64,000 bases of DNA, from positions 310,001-374,000 of the forward strand of contig JAUICM010000002.1 in assembly GCA_030427885.1 (NCBI GenBank), written 5' to 3'. The position numbers and the translations under genes were made by a program. Shown in pieces: positions 1 to 8,039 of the stretch. The DNA is from Rhodothermia bacterium. GTDB taxonomy: Bacteria > Bacteroidota > Rhodothermia > Balneolales > Balneolaceae. Position 1 is the stretch's first letter; the number at the start of each line of letters is the position of its first letter. A model generated the notes under the pieces. It was not told the DNA's origin. It saw nothing but the letters and a program-made list of their open reading frames with translations, and did no database searches.

Positions 1-1527
1 TCTTATCTCTTTTTTTTCTTCATCTGGTTTCTTGTCATACATATTTACCATGAAATTGGACCGGCCATTACTACTCATAGTATCCCTGTTTTGGTCTATA
101 AAATTCCAGTACAAATAGTTAAAGGGGCAGGCATTTTCCCCGGTCTTCTCCTTAATTGAATACGAACATTCTTTACAGTAATCGCTCATTTTATTAATGT
201 AATTTCCACCGGCGATATACGGTTTTGAGGCAAGTACACCTCCATCTGCATAAGTTGACATTCCCAGCACATTTGGAAGTACGACCCATTCATACGCATC
301 AGTATAAGCCAGCCAAAACCATTCATTCAGCTGTGCGGGATCCGTTTCTGTAAGGTTACTGAAATTACTTAATACCATGAGTCTTTGAATATGATGTGAA
401 TACCCGTTCTGGATTACAGGTCTTAGACATTCACTCATGCAATTCATATTTGTATCACCGGTCCAGTATATCTCGGGTAGTGAATTTCGGGAGTTAAAAT
501 GATTGGCATTTCTCACTTCCGGCATCATTGCTTCATAATAGATCCTCACAAATTCACGCCACCCTATGATCTGCCGGATTAGTCCTTCCACAGAATTCAG
601 TCTTGCCTTTCCATTTTCATATGCCAGTTGAGCTTTATCGCATATTTCCTGGGGTAAAAGCAATCCATTATTCAGATAGACTGATAATCCCGAGTGAAAC
701 AGTGTATCTCCTCTCACCGACATCGCATCCTCGTACGGACCAAATTGATCCAACCTTTTCTCAATGAATTCATCCAGCAGAATCTGAGCTTGTTTCCTCG
801 TTACTGCTAACCCAAAATCCTTTGTGCTTCCAAAATGATCGCTGAAATTCTTTTCTACCAAGTCTGTCACTTCCCTGGTTATTTCATCCGGCTCAAACTT
901 TTTTATTTCTGGCAGATCGATCTTAGCAGTTAATTTTTTCCTGTTTTGTTCATCGTAGTTCCATTCCCCACCTTCGGGTTCATTTTCATGCATCAGGTAC
1001 CCAGTCTTCTTTCTAATTTCGCGATAAAAGAACTCCATTCTGTATCCCTTTGTGATGTTTTCCTTGTACTCATTCACATCAGCCAGAAAAAAATTATTTC
1101 TTATCTCACTGCATCGATCTTCAAACTTGTTTTTTAATTGGCTTAATCTACGCCGGGTATTCCATTCGGATGGTGTCATATAGATCAAGTTTAACCCAGT
1201 ATGTTCTTCCAGAATTTTCTCCAGAGCCTTGTCATAATGGTCAACCGTTGAATGATAAAAAACCGGGAATCCCTGTTTTGAACACTCCGATGCAAAATGA
1301 CGCATACTACTCAACACATAGATCAACTTCTTCTTATGATAAGGTCTCGATTTCCCTTTGGCTTCCGATTCAATAAATATCAGCAAAGGTTTTTCTTTTT
1401 GAACCCATTTCGGCCAGGCACTCAAATTCAGCTGATCATGCAAAATAAATACGGCTTTAGTGTGGGCCTGAGGATCTGGCCGTTCAATATTCTGATCGAT
1501 TTGTGTCAGATATGGTCTGTGTTTCAT
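1..1527 (-). CDS. FeS-type (6-4) photolyase / bacterial cryptochrome, 3' end outside window
   Basis: Deoxyribodipyrimidine photolyase-related protein (DPRP, PF04244), a flavoprotein that repairs UV lesions in DNA, probably (6-4) photoproducts. I read 509 open codons from the ATG at 1527 to the window edge without a stop, so the C-terminus is missing. The central part carries the family hallmarks: an FGPYEDAM-like stretch, LNSVEGLIRQIIGWREF and HHIQRLMVLSNF. Four cysteines at residues 363, 451, 454 and 467 have spacings of 88, 3 and 13, the same as I recall for the 4Fe-4S ligands of Agrobacterium PhrB and Rhodobacter CryB. The N-terminus begins with the Rossmann-like antenna domain (AVFILHDQLN). 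It is divergent from the BlaI-like gene with about 100 bp between. Repair class is inferred from family; the cluster is well supported. Confidence 0.93.
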   Translation of the reverse strand, partial: MKHRPYLTQIDQNIERPDPQAHTKAVFILHDQLNLSAWPKWVQKEKPLLIFIESEAKGKSRPYHKKKLIYVLSSMRHFASECSKQGFPVFYHSTVDHYDKALEKILEEHTGLNLIYMTPSEWNTRRRLSQLKNKFEDRCSEIRNNFFLADVNEYKENITKGYRMEFFYREIRKKTGYLMHENEPEGGEWNYDEQNRKKLTAKIDLPEIKKFEPDEITREVTDLVEKNFSDHFGSTKDFGLAVTRKQAQILLDEFIEKRLDQFGPYEDAMSVRGDTLFHSGLSVYLNNGLLLPQEICDKAQLAYENGKARLNSVEGLIRQIIGWREFVRIYYEAMMPEVRNANHFNSRNSLPEIYWTGDTNMNCMSECLRPVIQNGYSHHIQRLMVLSNFSNLTETDPAQLNEWFWLAYTDAYEWVVLPNVLGMSTYADGGVLASKPYIAGGNYINKMSDYCKECSYSIKEKTGENACPFNYLYWNFIDQNRDTMSSNGRSNFMVNMYDKKPDEEKKEIR

Positions 1528-1594
1528 AGTGACTTAATCTCAGTACGGAACCAATTCGTTCCACTATCCGGAATAAAAAGTATTGGATTTTAAT

Positions 1595-1618
1595 TTAATA
1601 CTATTATATTAGTATTAA
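1595..1618. promoter_or_regulatory. Perfect 9-bp dyad, probable BlaI-type operator
   Basis: TTAATACTA at 1595-1603 and its exact reverse complement TAGTATTAA at 1610-1618, separated by TTATAT. It lies 15 bp upstream of the BlaI/MecI-like repressor start. BlaI/MecI/CopY repressors bind dyads of similar size and composition (TACA/TGTA or TACTA/TAGTA cores) in their own promoters, so autoregulation of the repressor-sensor pair is likely. The assignment of the protein to the site is inference. Confidence 0.6.
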
Positions 1619-1633
1619 CTAAATCGTTTATAT

Positions 1634-2011
1634 ATGAAAAAATCAATTACACCGCTTGGCGAAACTGAAATGGAAATCCTTCATCATGTTTGGGAGCTTG
1701 GAGAAGCAACCGTGTCTGATGTTCAGGAAAAGATCCTCGAAAGACGGAAAGTAGCCTACACTACTGTGATGACAATTATGAAGAACCTGAACGATAAAGG
1801 GTATCTGAAATTCCGAAAGGATGGAGTCACTTATGTATATAGTGCTGCTCAGGAACCTGAAAATGTTCAGTTCAATCTGATCGGTAAGTTAATTGAGAAA
1901 GTATTCAAAGGCTCTCCGGCCGCATTGGTGCAAACACTGGTCAAGAATGAGAACCTTACCAATAAAGAGAGAGATGAGATCAAAAAATTAATTGACGGTC
2001 TGGAGGAATAG
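1634..2011 (+). CDS. BlaI/MecI/CopY-family transcriptional repressor
   Basis: A 125-aa winged-helix repressor of the Penicillinase_R family (PF03965). Residues 6-75 form the DNA-binding domain (LGETEMEILHHVWELGEATV, then the recognition segment VAYTTVMTIMKNLNDKGYL); the C-terminal third is the dimerisation helix region with the LVKNENLT segment where the sensor protease normally cleaves. Length is standard for the family. The next gene encodes the cognate M56 membrane protease and starts 1 nt after this stop, so the pair is a single operon, probably autoregulated through the dyad just upstream. There is no beta-lactamase gene next to it; in Bacteroidota such pairs often control envelope functions rather than drug resistance, so the signal is unknown. 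Confidence 0.93.
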   Translation: MKKSITPLGETEMEILHHVWELGEATVSDVQEKILERRKVAYTTVMTIMKNLNDKGYLKFRKDGVTYVYSAAQEPENVQFNLIGKLIEKVFKGSPAALVQTLVKNENLTNKERDEIKKLIDGLEE

Positions 2012-2012
2012 T

Positions 2013-4046
2013 ATGCAATCACTTTACGAGTCTCTTCAAATTTTAGGGCTACAAAGTACCGATGCTTTCTGGTTTCCCATCGGGATTTGGACATTGGTCG
2101 CGCTTGTTGCTTTTGCATTCTTAAAAATGCTACACTATCTGAACCCGATCTACCAATATCACCTGAGAGCTGCCACCCTGGTTGCCGTTCCTTTTGGATT
2201 ATTGGTTACTTATCTGATCCAGTATATCAGTGAACATTTTACTGACAGCGGTGCTTTTGAAGGAGCAATATTCGTGGTCGAATCTTCTATGGCTACAGGA
2301 GTTACACCAACCCCTGCTGCTGCTTTTTCTCCAAACTGGATCGAGCCAAATTTTCTTATTGGCTTATTTACGGCAGTAGTGATCTTGGTCAGTGCATTAA
2401 TGCTTTTCAGGCTGACCTGGAGTTATTTTTCACTTAGGAACCTGTATCACTCACTTTCTAAGATCCCACTAGGAAAAGTACCCGGCACCAATTCTTTAGG
2501 ATTGACCGGAGTTAAGGTTGCTTATCACGACAACCCTTTGGTTCCTTTCACTTTCGGATGGAAGCAACCCATCATTGTGCTGCCCAACTCAATTAAAGAT
2601 GACCAGGAAAAGATCCGGATGGCCATTCAGCATGAACTCGTTCACATTAAACGGGGAGATTATTTACTGCAACTGATCTTATCCGTTATAGAATCTTTGT
2701 TTTGGTTCCACCCATTGGTACACCTTGGGTCAAGAGAGATCGAGACATACAGAGAGATATCATGTGATCAGGAAGTGCTGAATGTATCCGGAGTTTCCTT
2801 AAAGAAATACGCGTCCATGCTTTACGAACTGGTTCCGCTGAACCGGGGTTATGGAAATTTCTCCGTGAGTATGGCCGTGCAAAGCTCAACACTAAAAAAA
2901 CGAATAGAGACCATGACGTACCACCGTATATATAAAACATCGCTCAAGAGAAGTTTGCTCTTCCTGCTAACCATGATCATTGCTGTAACCGTACCCATTG
3001 CGTGTTCAGATCTTAGAGGCCCTGGAGCTATTGATGAGAGCGAGCTCGAAAGTATGAGTTTGGTAATTATTAACCCTCAATTCGAAATCAATGGAATTAA
3101 TTTAGATAAGCTTCCTAAAACAATGGAAGGAACAGGTATGGATGGTTTCCTATTTGGAGCAGAGAAGTATGGTTCGTTTCTAATTTCTCCTATACAATTT
3201 AGCGGAGCTATTCAAAATGGTCAGATCACGGATAATAAAATCCAATTTAACGTGAATAAGATGAAAGTGCTTGTCACCTCTGATCAAAAAATTACGGACC
3301 GTAACATTCCAATTTGGGTAAAACATATAGCTAGTGAATCACCAGGAATACTAAGCGGAACCCTTCCAAATCGTTTACTCCTAAGATCGGATGTTGACCG
3401 GTTTATGTCACCCCCCCCTCCCCCTACACAGGGTTTAAAAGATGATAGTGGCGACTTTTTCGTTGTAGTAGAAGAAATGCCCAAGCTGATTGGCGGGCTT
3501 AAAGGTATCCAAAGTAAAGTGATTTACCCTGAAATGGCCAAACGTGCCGGAATTGAAGGCCGGGTTACTCTTCAGTTCATTGTGAACGAAAACGGCGATG
3601 TTGAAAATCCTAAAGTAATTCGTGGAATCGGTGGTGGTGCTGACGAGGCCGCATTAGAAGTTGTATCTCAGGCTAAGTTTGAGCCCGGCATGCAACGAGG
3701 GAAACCAGTAAAAGTTCAATACAGCCTGCCTGTAGTATTCAAATTAAATGACTCTGAATTTACTGATGCTCCACCGGCTCCTACTAGTGGACAAACAGGT
3801 AGTATAATACCTAAGTTGCAATTTGAAATGATTCAGCAAAAAGATGGAATTCTTAAAATTAAAATTATGGATCAAAATGGGAAACCATTACCCGGGGCAA
3901 GTCTCGAGTTAACTGATGGAACAAAAGGTAGTGCTACAGATCAAGGTGGTATAGCATCCATATCTAACCTGGAAAAAGGTACACATTCTTTTAAAATGAG
4001 CTATCTAGGCTATCAGCAGAGTATTCTTAAAGCCGTAATTTTTTGA
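2013..4046 (+). CDS. BlaR1-like M56 membrane metalloprotease fused to TonB C-terminal and carboxypeptidase-regulatory-like domains
   Basis: A 677-aa integral membrane sensor-protease. The N-terminal about 300 residues hold four predicted membrane segments and the M56 zinc site HELVH at residues 207-211, followed by an EISCDQEVL motif. After the last membrane segment (SLLFLLTMIIAV) come a poorly conserved periplasmic stretch with a proline run (PPPPP), a TonB_C-like domain (IYPEMAKRAGIEGRVTLQF, then FEPGMQRGKPVKV), and a C-terminal carboxypeptidase-D regulatory-like fold (GKPLPGASLELTDGTKGS). I start at ATG 2013, preceded by TGGAGG, rather than the TTG at 1992 that lies inside the upstream gene. 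It presumably senses an envelope signal and cleaves the BlaI-like repressor. M56-TonB fusions are common in Bacteroidota; the ligand is unknown. Confidence 0.9.
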   Translation: MQSLYESLQILGLQSTDAFWFPIGIWTLVALVAFAFLKMLHYLNPIYQYHLRAATLVAVPFGLLVTYLIQYISEHFTDSGAFEGAIFVVESSMATGVTPTPAAAFSPNWIEPNFLIGLFTAVVILVSALMLFRLTWSYFSLRNLYHSLSKIPLGKVPGTNSLGLTGVKVAYHDNPLVPFTFGWKQPIIVLPNSIKDDQEKIRMAIQHELVHIKRGDYLLQLILSVIESLFWFHPLVHLGSREIETYREISCDQEVLNVSGVSLKKYASMLYELVPLNRGYGNFSVSMAVQSSTLKKRIETMTYHRIYKTSLKRSLLFLLTMIIAVTVPIACSDLRGPGAIDESELESMSLVIINPQFEINGINLDKLPKTMEGTGMDGFLFGAEKYGSFLISPIQFSGAIQNGQITDNKIQFNVNKMKVLVTSDQKITDRNIPIWVKHIASESPGILSGTLPNRLLLRSDVDRFMSPPPPPTQGLKDDSGDFFVVVEEMPKLIGGLKGIQSKVIYPEMAKRAGIEGRVTLQFIVNENGDVENPKVIRGIGGGADEAALEVVSQAKFEPGMQRGKPVKVQYSLPVVFKLNDSEFTDAPPAPTSGQTGSIIPKLQFEMIQQKDGILKIKIMDQNGKPLPGASLELTDGTKGSATDQGGIASISNLEKGTHSFKMSYLGYQQSILKAVIF

Positions 4047-4064
4047 TCAATTCACTTTATTCCA

Positions 4065-4098
4065 AATTAGCAGCTGGTTTATTTATCAGCTGCTAATT
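4065..4098. promoter_or_regulatory. Perfect 12-bp hairpin in the leader of the propeller gene
   Basis: AATTAGCAGCTG (4065-4076) and CAGCTGCTAATT (4087-4098) are exact reverse complements around a 10-nt AT loop. The hairpin ends 8 nt before the GTG start of the next gene and 19 nt after the M56 protease stop. There is no T-tract, so it is not a classical terminator; it could attenuate read-through, protect mRNA ends or mask the ribosome site. Confidence 0.55.
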
Positions 4099-4106
4099 CA
4101 TCTACC

Positions 4107-5252
4107 GTGAAAACTTCCACCCTTCTATTTATTCTTTGTTTTTCATTTACTCCCTCTCTTAATGCCCAGGATTTTGAGCTGCAATTAGAGGAATTATTTG
4201 TGATAGGCAAAGAATCCAGTGATACTACCGAGTATCTTTTCAGAGGAATAAGAACTGTTTCAGTACTAGAAAATGGAACGATTTTAATTGGTGATTCCGG
4301 AGAAGCAGCAATCAAAATCTTCGATCAAAACGGAAGATATGTATCTAAAATTGGTCAACATGGAAGAGGACCCGGAGATTTTAACGAAGTCACTTTTATT
4401 TCAGCATTTGAAAATAACACATTTGCCGTAGTAGATCGAATGCAAAACAGAGTTTCTCAATTTGATGTGGATGGTAAATTGATTAGTTCTGTTTTAACTG
4501 GTAAAGAATCAATGGGCACAATGCAATTTATATTCAGATCTCCAATTGATCATAAACTCATACTAGCCTATCGCGATTATATCAATTCTGAAAGTAATGG
4601 CCACTTTCTTCATCTTTATGATGCTTCTCTTTTAGATGAAGAGCGAGATTATTTTGATTTATTCGATCTCTTTTTTGATATAAAAATTCCATTTGAAAAT
4701 CGTCTTTCAACTTCACCCAGATATCACGCAACAAACTTTGGTAATAATCAAATAGCCATAGCCCCAACTATTTTTACTGGAACTATTGGGGTTTTCAACA
4801 TGTCTGCTTACAAATCATCCTTAATTGGTTCTGAGATTCAGAATTTTTATAAACTCTATGACTGGGAAAAGCGAAATGAAATTCGTAAAAAAGGGATACT
4901 AGGAGTAGCAAGTATGTCTGGACAAACAGGAAAATTCTTTTATAGAATGAAAGGTTCAACCTTTGGGATTGTTGGTAATAGTAAATTCCTTCTTCATTTT
5001 TATGCTCTTTTCGAGGATAATACTATCAAACCCTATCTTAATATCTATTCTTCTAGTGGTACAATTCTAGCTTCTATTCCATTAAATAACCCAATAATCA
5101 GATTCCCTGAAAATACACTTTCATTCAAGCCTCTTTTTCTAGATGAGAACAATATTCTTTATGTTCAGGATTATTATTATAAAAATTCCTTCCCGGCACT
5201 GATATTACTCAAAACTAATCTGGATAGTCTTCTTATTAAAGAACTTCGCTGA
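4107..5252 (+). CDS. Exported 6-bladed beta-propeller protein (NHL-like)
   Basis: A 381-aa exported protein of the Bacteroidota 6-bladed propeller type (PF17170-like). It starts with a signal peptide (KTSTLLFILCFSFTPSLNAQ); the start codon is GTG because no ATG lies in frame before the signal. Blade motifs of the form I-x-D-x-N-G-R-Y-V-x-x-I-G-x-x-G-x-G-P-G-(D/E)-F are seen at about residues 72-92 (FDQNGRYVSKIGQHGRGPGDF), followed by further FDVDGKL-like strands. No catalytic residues are recognisable. It lies 60 bp after the M56 protease gene on the same strand and may be co-transcribed. The coding sequence is visibly AT-richer than the neighbouring genes, which may point to a more variable or acquired gene. 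Confidence 0.8.
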   Translation: MKTSTLLFILCFSFTPSLNAQDFELQLEELFVIGKESSDTTEYLFRGIRTVSVLENGTILIGDSGEAAIKIFDQNGRYVSKIGQHGRGPGDFNEVTFISAFENNTFAVVDRMQNRVSQFDVDGKLISSVLTGKESMGTMQFIFRSPIDHKLILAYRDYINSESNGHFLHLYDASLLDEERDYFDLFDLFFDIKIPFENRLSTSPRYHATNFGNNQIAIAPTIFTGTIGVFNMSAYKSSLIGSEIQNFYKLYDWEKRNEIRKKGILGVASMSGQTGKFFYRMKGSTFGIVGNSKFLLHFYALFEDNTIKPYLNIYSSSGTILASIPLNNPIIRFPENTLSFKPLFLDENNILYVQDYYYKNSFPALILLKTNLDSLLIKELR

Positions 5253-5361
5253 TTTTAAATGGTTAGACTTCTATAGCCTTCAATTTTCCTGAACTTTTTT
5301 TGTAACATGTTTATTCCAGCTCCCGTACAATTGGGGCAATCGAAAATAAATATGTCTACAA

Positions 5362-5541
5362 ATGCCTGCTAAATTAAGAAAATCAAGGAAGGACAAGATG
5401 CTCGCCGGGGTATGTGGCGGCCTGGCAGAATATCTGGGATGGGACCCAACCATTGTAAGAATTCTATTCATCATATTAGCCTTCAGTTACGGATTTGCCG
5501 TTCTGCTTTATTTTATCCTTGCTGTAGTAATGCCCGACTGA
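5362..5541 (+). CDS. 59-aa PspC-domain membrane protein
   Basis: A short gene encoding a stand-alone PspC domain (PF04024). A basic N-terminus (MPAKLRKSRKDKMLAGVC) leads to the diagnostic GVCGGLAEYLGWDPTIVRI stretch at residues 15-33, then a single membrane segment (ILFIILAFSYGFAVLLYFI) and the typical ending VMPD. PspC domains anchor envelope-stress responses at the inner membrane; in Bacteroidota such mini-proteins are frequent and their role is not settled. The gene stands alone, about 100 bp after the propeller gene and 74 bp before the Rossmann-fold gene. Confidence 0.9.
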   Translation: MPAKLRKSRKDKMLAGVCGGLAEYLGWDPTIVRILFIILAFSYGFAVLLYFILAVVMPD

Positions 5542-5615
5542 TCTTATCTTACCGTTCTGATAGTTGGAAAATAGATATGCCATTTGCATTTTAAGTTCAA
5601 CTAAACAGAATATGT

Positions 5616-6470
5616 ATGAAAGTCGGTATAGTAGGAGACGCATCCCGGGGAATGGCCTGGGAACAACATCTTCGCCCTCATAGTATTGTAAGCCAGGTAG
5701 ATCTGGCCCCTTCACTCAAAGATCTGGATACAGCAGATGCCTGCTTTATTCTGGATGAATCCGAAAATAATCTTGATACACTTTTAGAAGGTATTCAGAA
5801 AGGATTCAATTGCTTTTTCATAGCAAAGCAACCCACTGATATTAAGAAACTCGATAAGATACACAGAGCCTCGAAAGAAGCCGGTGTTCTGGTACAGTTT
5901 GCTCATTGGCCAACACTTGCTCCTGCCACCCAGTGGATGATGGACAAGATCTCACGTCCGGGTTTTATACATATCGAAAAAGAAATAAGCCGGAACCAGA
6001 TCGTTGACCTCAAAACAGAATTCCGACATTTATGGATCGATGAATTCGGACTTTGCATTAAATGGATCGACAGTGGAATTCATCATATAGAGGCTAAAGA
6101 AGTTTCACTGAATGAAGACCAACCAATTTTGATCCATATCTTCCTTCGCTTCGACAGCGGAGCATCCGCCACTATCAATGTGTATTCCGGAGCTTCAGAA
6201 AATCGCCATAAGCGGCTTATCTCCAGCAAGCGGGAAATTCTGGAATGCAATGTTCCGGATCAAATTGTAAAACTGGGACGTATTAATGAAAGTAAACGCC
6301 TTTATTTTGAAAAGCAGGTCTTTGATCCTTCTAAAGCCGCTGAAAAGGCCGCTTTACTATTTTTGAAATCGGTTCAGTTGAATCGCGAAACAGCTTATAC
6401 CAGTTACGATGCCCTTCAATTAGCCATCCAAATTGAAAAAGTTGAACAACGCCTGAAACAATTCTCATAA
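5616..6470 (+). CDS. Gfo/Idh/MocA-like Rossmann-fold protein
   Basis: A 284-aa soluble protein with an N-terminal dinucleotide-binding start (MKVGIVGDASRG) and an architecture like Gfo/Idh/MocA oxidoreductases: a Rossmann half with an FIAKQPTD segment at the place of the usual (E)KP motif (residues 68-75), then a C-terminal half with LRFDSGASATINVYSG, matching the beta-sheet domain that normally reads 'F-x-x-G-x-x-x-x-x-x-x-S'. It is shorter than the usual 330-400 aa and the glycine motif is degenerate (GDASRG instead of G-x-G-x-x-G), so binding of NAD(P) is uncertain. No operon partner gives a substrate. I regard family membership as likely and activity as unknown. Confidence 0.65.
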   Translation: MKVGIVGDASRGMAWEQHLRPHSIVSQVDLAPSLKDLDTADACFILDESENNLDTLLEGIQKGFNCFFIAKQPTDIKKLDKIHRASKEAGVLVQFAHWPTLAPATQWMMDKISRPGFIHIEKEISRNQIVDLKTEFRHLWIDEFGLCIKWIDSGIHHIEAKEVSLNEDQPILIHIFLRFDSGASATINVYSGASENRHKRLISSKREILECNVPDQIVKLGRINESKRLYFEKQVFDPSKAAEKAALLFLKSVQLNRETAYTSYDALQLAIQIEKVEQRLKQFS

Positions 6471-6560
6471 CATTAAGTTTACCCTGAAGTAACATTTGCT
6501 TTACTTTGTGTTAACAATTTCTTAACATTGAAAAAGCAATTAAAACTGAGAGGTACTGCT

Positions 6561-6971
6561 ATGAGAAAATTATTTTTAGTTGTTGCTTTTATTGCATTTA
6601 GTACACTTGGTACTACCAATGCTCAGCAATCAACAACTCCCCCTGATGACCAAAAAGTGATAACACACACACGCGGTAACTATTACGATGTTGTTACTAA
6701 AACGACTGAAGGCAAAATTCTTCAGGAAGGTCAATATTATAAAGAGGGTGACAGATTTAAGGCTCATGGCATCTGGAAACTTTACGACCGGAATACTTCT
6801 GAGTTAGTTACCAAGGCCGAGTATGATAAAGGCCAACAGCTTTGGGTTGAAACCAAGGCAGACGATGGTAAGATCGTAAGAATAGATCAGCACGAGTTAA
6901 CAGTAAAAAGGCTTGAAGAGCGTATCGCTGTACTCGAAAAACAAATAGAAAAATTACAAGAGACACCGTAG
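6561..6971 (+). CDS. Exported protein with C-terminal coiled coil
   Basis: A 136-aa protein with a clear signal peptide (MRKLFLVVAFIAFSTLGTTNAQ). I take ATG 6561, with GAGAGG seven bases upstream, rather than the TTG at 6528, because it sets the signal peptide correctly. The mature part has a beta-rich segment in which phrases such as GKILQEGQYY and GIWKLYDRN look like a MORN-variant or toxin-antitoxin YwqK-like repeat, and ends in a heptad helix (KRLEERIAVLEKQIEKLQE). No catalytic motif is visible. Function is unknown; a periplasmic or cell-surface location is inferred. Confidence 0.75.
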   Translation: MRKLFLVVAFIAFSTLGTTNAQQSTTPPDDQKVITHTRGNYYDVVTKTTEGKILQEGQYYKEGDRFKAHGIWKLYDRNTSELVTKAEYDKGQQLWVETKADDGKIVRIDQHELTVKRLEERIAVLEKQIEKLQETP

Positions 6972-7008
6972 GGTATTACTCTTTTAATGATGTATAGAGG
7001 TAATTATC

Positions 7009-7176
7009 ATGAAAAAAGAAAAAACTAAGAGTTTATACGGGAACTATTACAAGCTAGGCTTTGAATATTATATCAATAAAGGTTTACTAGGATTGCACAA
7101 ACCAGATCGATCAACAAACATCATATATTTTGTATTGATGCTGGTTGTGGTATTCGTGGCTAATATTGCATTCTGA
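7009..7176 (+). CDS. 55-aa small membrane protein
   Basis: A short reading frame with TAGAGG eight bases upstream of the ATG. The product has a basic, aromatic-rich N-terminus (KEKTKSLYGNYYKLGFEYY) and one strongly hydrophobic C-terminal helix (IIYFVLMLVVVFVANIAF). Co-directional with the preceding exported coiled-coil protein, 37 nt downstream of it. Its TGA ends exactly where the convergent reductase gene's stop begins, with no spacer. Function not recognised. Confidence 0.6.
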   Translation: MKKEKTKSLYGNYYKLGFEYYINKGLLGLHKPDRSTNIIYFVLMLVVVFVANIAF

Positions 7177-8034
7177 TCATCGCCCTGATTTCATTTTAGC
7201 AAAGATTGCTTTCAATTTTTTGCGCGACATCAGCTCATTGATGAAATTGAACTGACCTGCTTTAAGTCGTTCCCCGCCATCAATTGTAACAGATTCCCCT
7301 GTAATATATGGAGCGAGATCTGACATCAGGAACACCGCCAAATTGGCTAATTCCCTGTGCTCTCCATATCGTTTCAGGGGGATTTTTTTTAGATAGAATT
7401 TATCCACCATTTTATCGGGTACCAGTCTTGTCCAGGCTCCTTTTGTTGGGAAAGGTCCCGGAGCAATAGCATTTACTCTGATCCCGTATTCTGCCCATTC
7501 ATAAGCAAGCGATTTTGTCATAGCGAGAACACCTGCCTTGCTACATGCTGAAGGTAATACAAATGCACTTCCGGTATTCTCAGCATAAGTAGTTACAATA
7601 TTAAGAATGCTTCCCTCTTTCTTCTGCTTTATCAGGTAATTCCCAAAAGCATGGGTACAGTTAAAGCTTCCATGCAATACGATATCTACCACTGCCTTAA
7701 AGCCACCCGGGGTAAGATCTTCAGAAGCAGACAAGAAATTTCCTGCCGCATTGTTTACCAATCCTTCGAGAGAACCGAAATCACTAACAATACTATCGAT
7801 CATACCTTTTACTGCATCGTGATCCCTCACATCAGTAACATAATATTTGGCAACACATCCTTCCCGTTCCTGCTTAATTTCGGAACAAGCTTTATGTAGC
7901 TTTTTTTCTGTTCTGCCACAAATTGCAATGCTTGCTCCGGTAGCTGCAAAACCTTTTGCCATTGCAAGGCCAAGACCGCTGCCACCTCCTGTTATTAAAA
8001 TTGTTTTTTCTGAAAGTGTATCTTCAGTATACAT
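7177..8034 (-). CDS. 2,4-dienoyl-CoA reductase, DECR1-type short-chain dehydrogenase
   Basis: A 285-aa NADP-dependent SDR that reduces 2,4-dienoyl-CoA intermediates so that polyunsaturated fatty acids can enter beta-oxidation. The glycine motif is TGGGSGLG (residues 15-22) and the structural motif NNAAGNF is the form typical of the mitochondrial DECR1 family. The active-site region reads TTYAENTGS...SACSKAG: the usual YxxxK tyrosine is absent and the Tyr of TTYAE is expected to act with the Lys, as in DECR1. I start at ATG 8034; a TTG at 8043 overlapping the thiolase stop is possible. It is the last gene of the fad operon. Confidence 0.88.
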   Translation of the reverse strand: MYTEDTLSEKTILITGGGSGLGLAMAKGFAATGASIAICGRTEKKLHKACSEIKQEREGCVAKYYVTDVRDHDAVKGMIDSIVSDFGSLEGLVNNAAGNFLSASEDLTPGGFKAVVDIVLHGSFNCTHAFGNYLIKQKKEGSILNIVTTYAENTGSAFVLPSACSKAGVLAMTKSLAYEWAEYGIRVNAIAPGPFPTKGAWTRLVPDKMVDKFYLKKIPLKRYGEHRELANLAVFLMSDLAPYITGESVTIDGGERLKAGQFNFINELMSRKKLKAIFAKMKSGR

Positions 8035-8039
8035 GGTGA

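Noticed and set aside
1634-4046. Beta-lactam resistance locus
   Set aside because: The sensor-protease lacks a penicillin-binding domain and there is no beta-lactamase gene nearby.
6528-6560. TTG start for the exported coiled-coil protein
   Set aside because: It would put basic residues and a spacer before the signal peptide; ATG 6561 has a good ribosome site and correct signal peptide.
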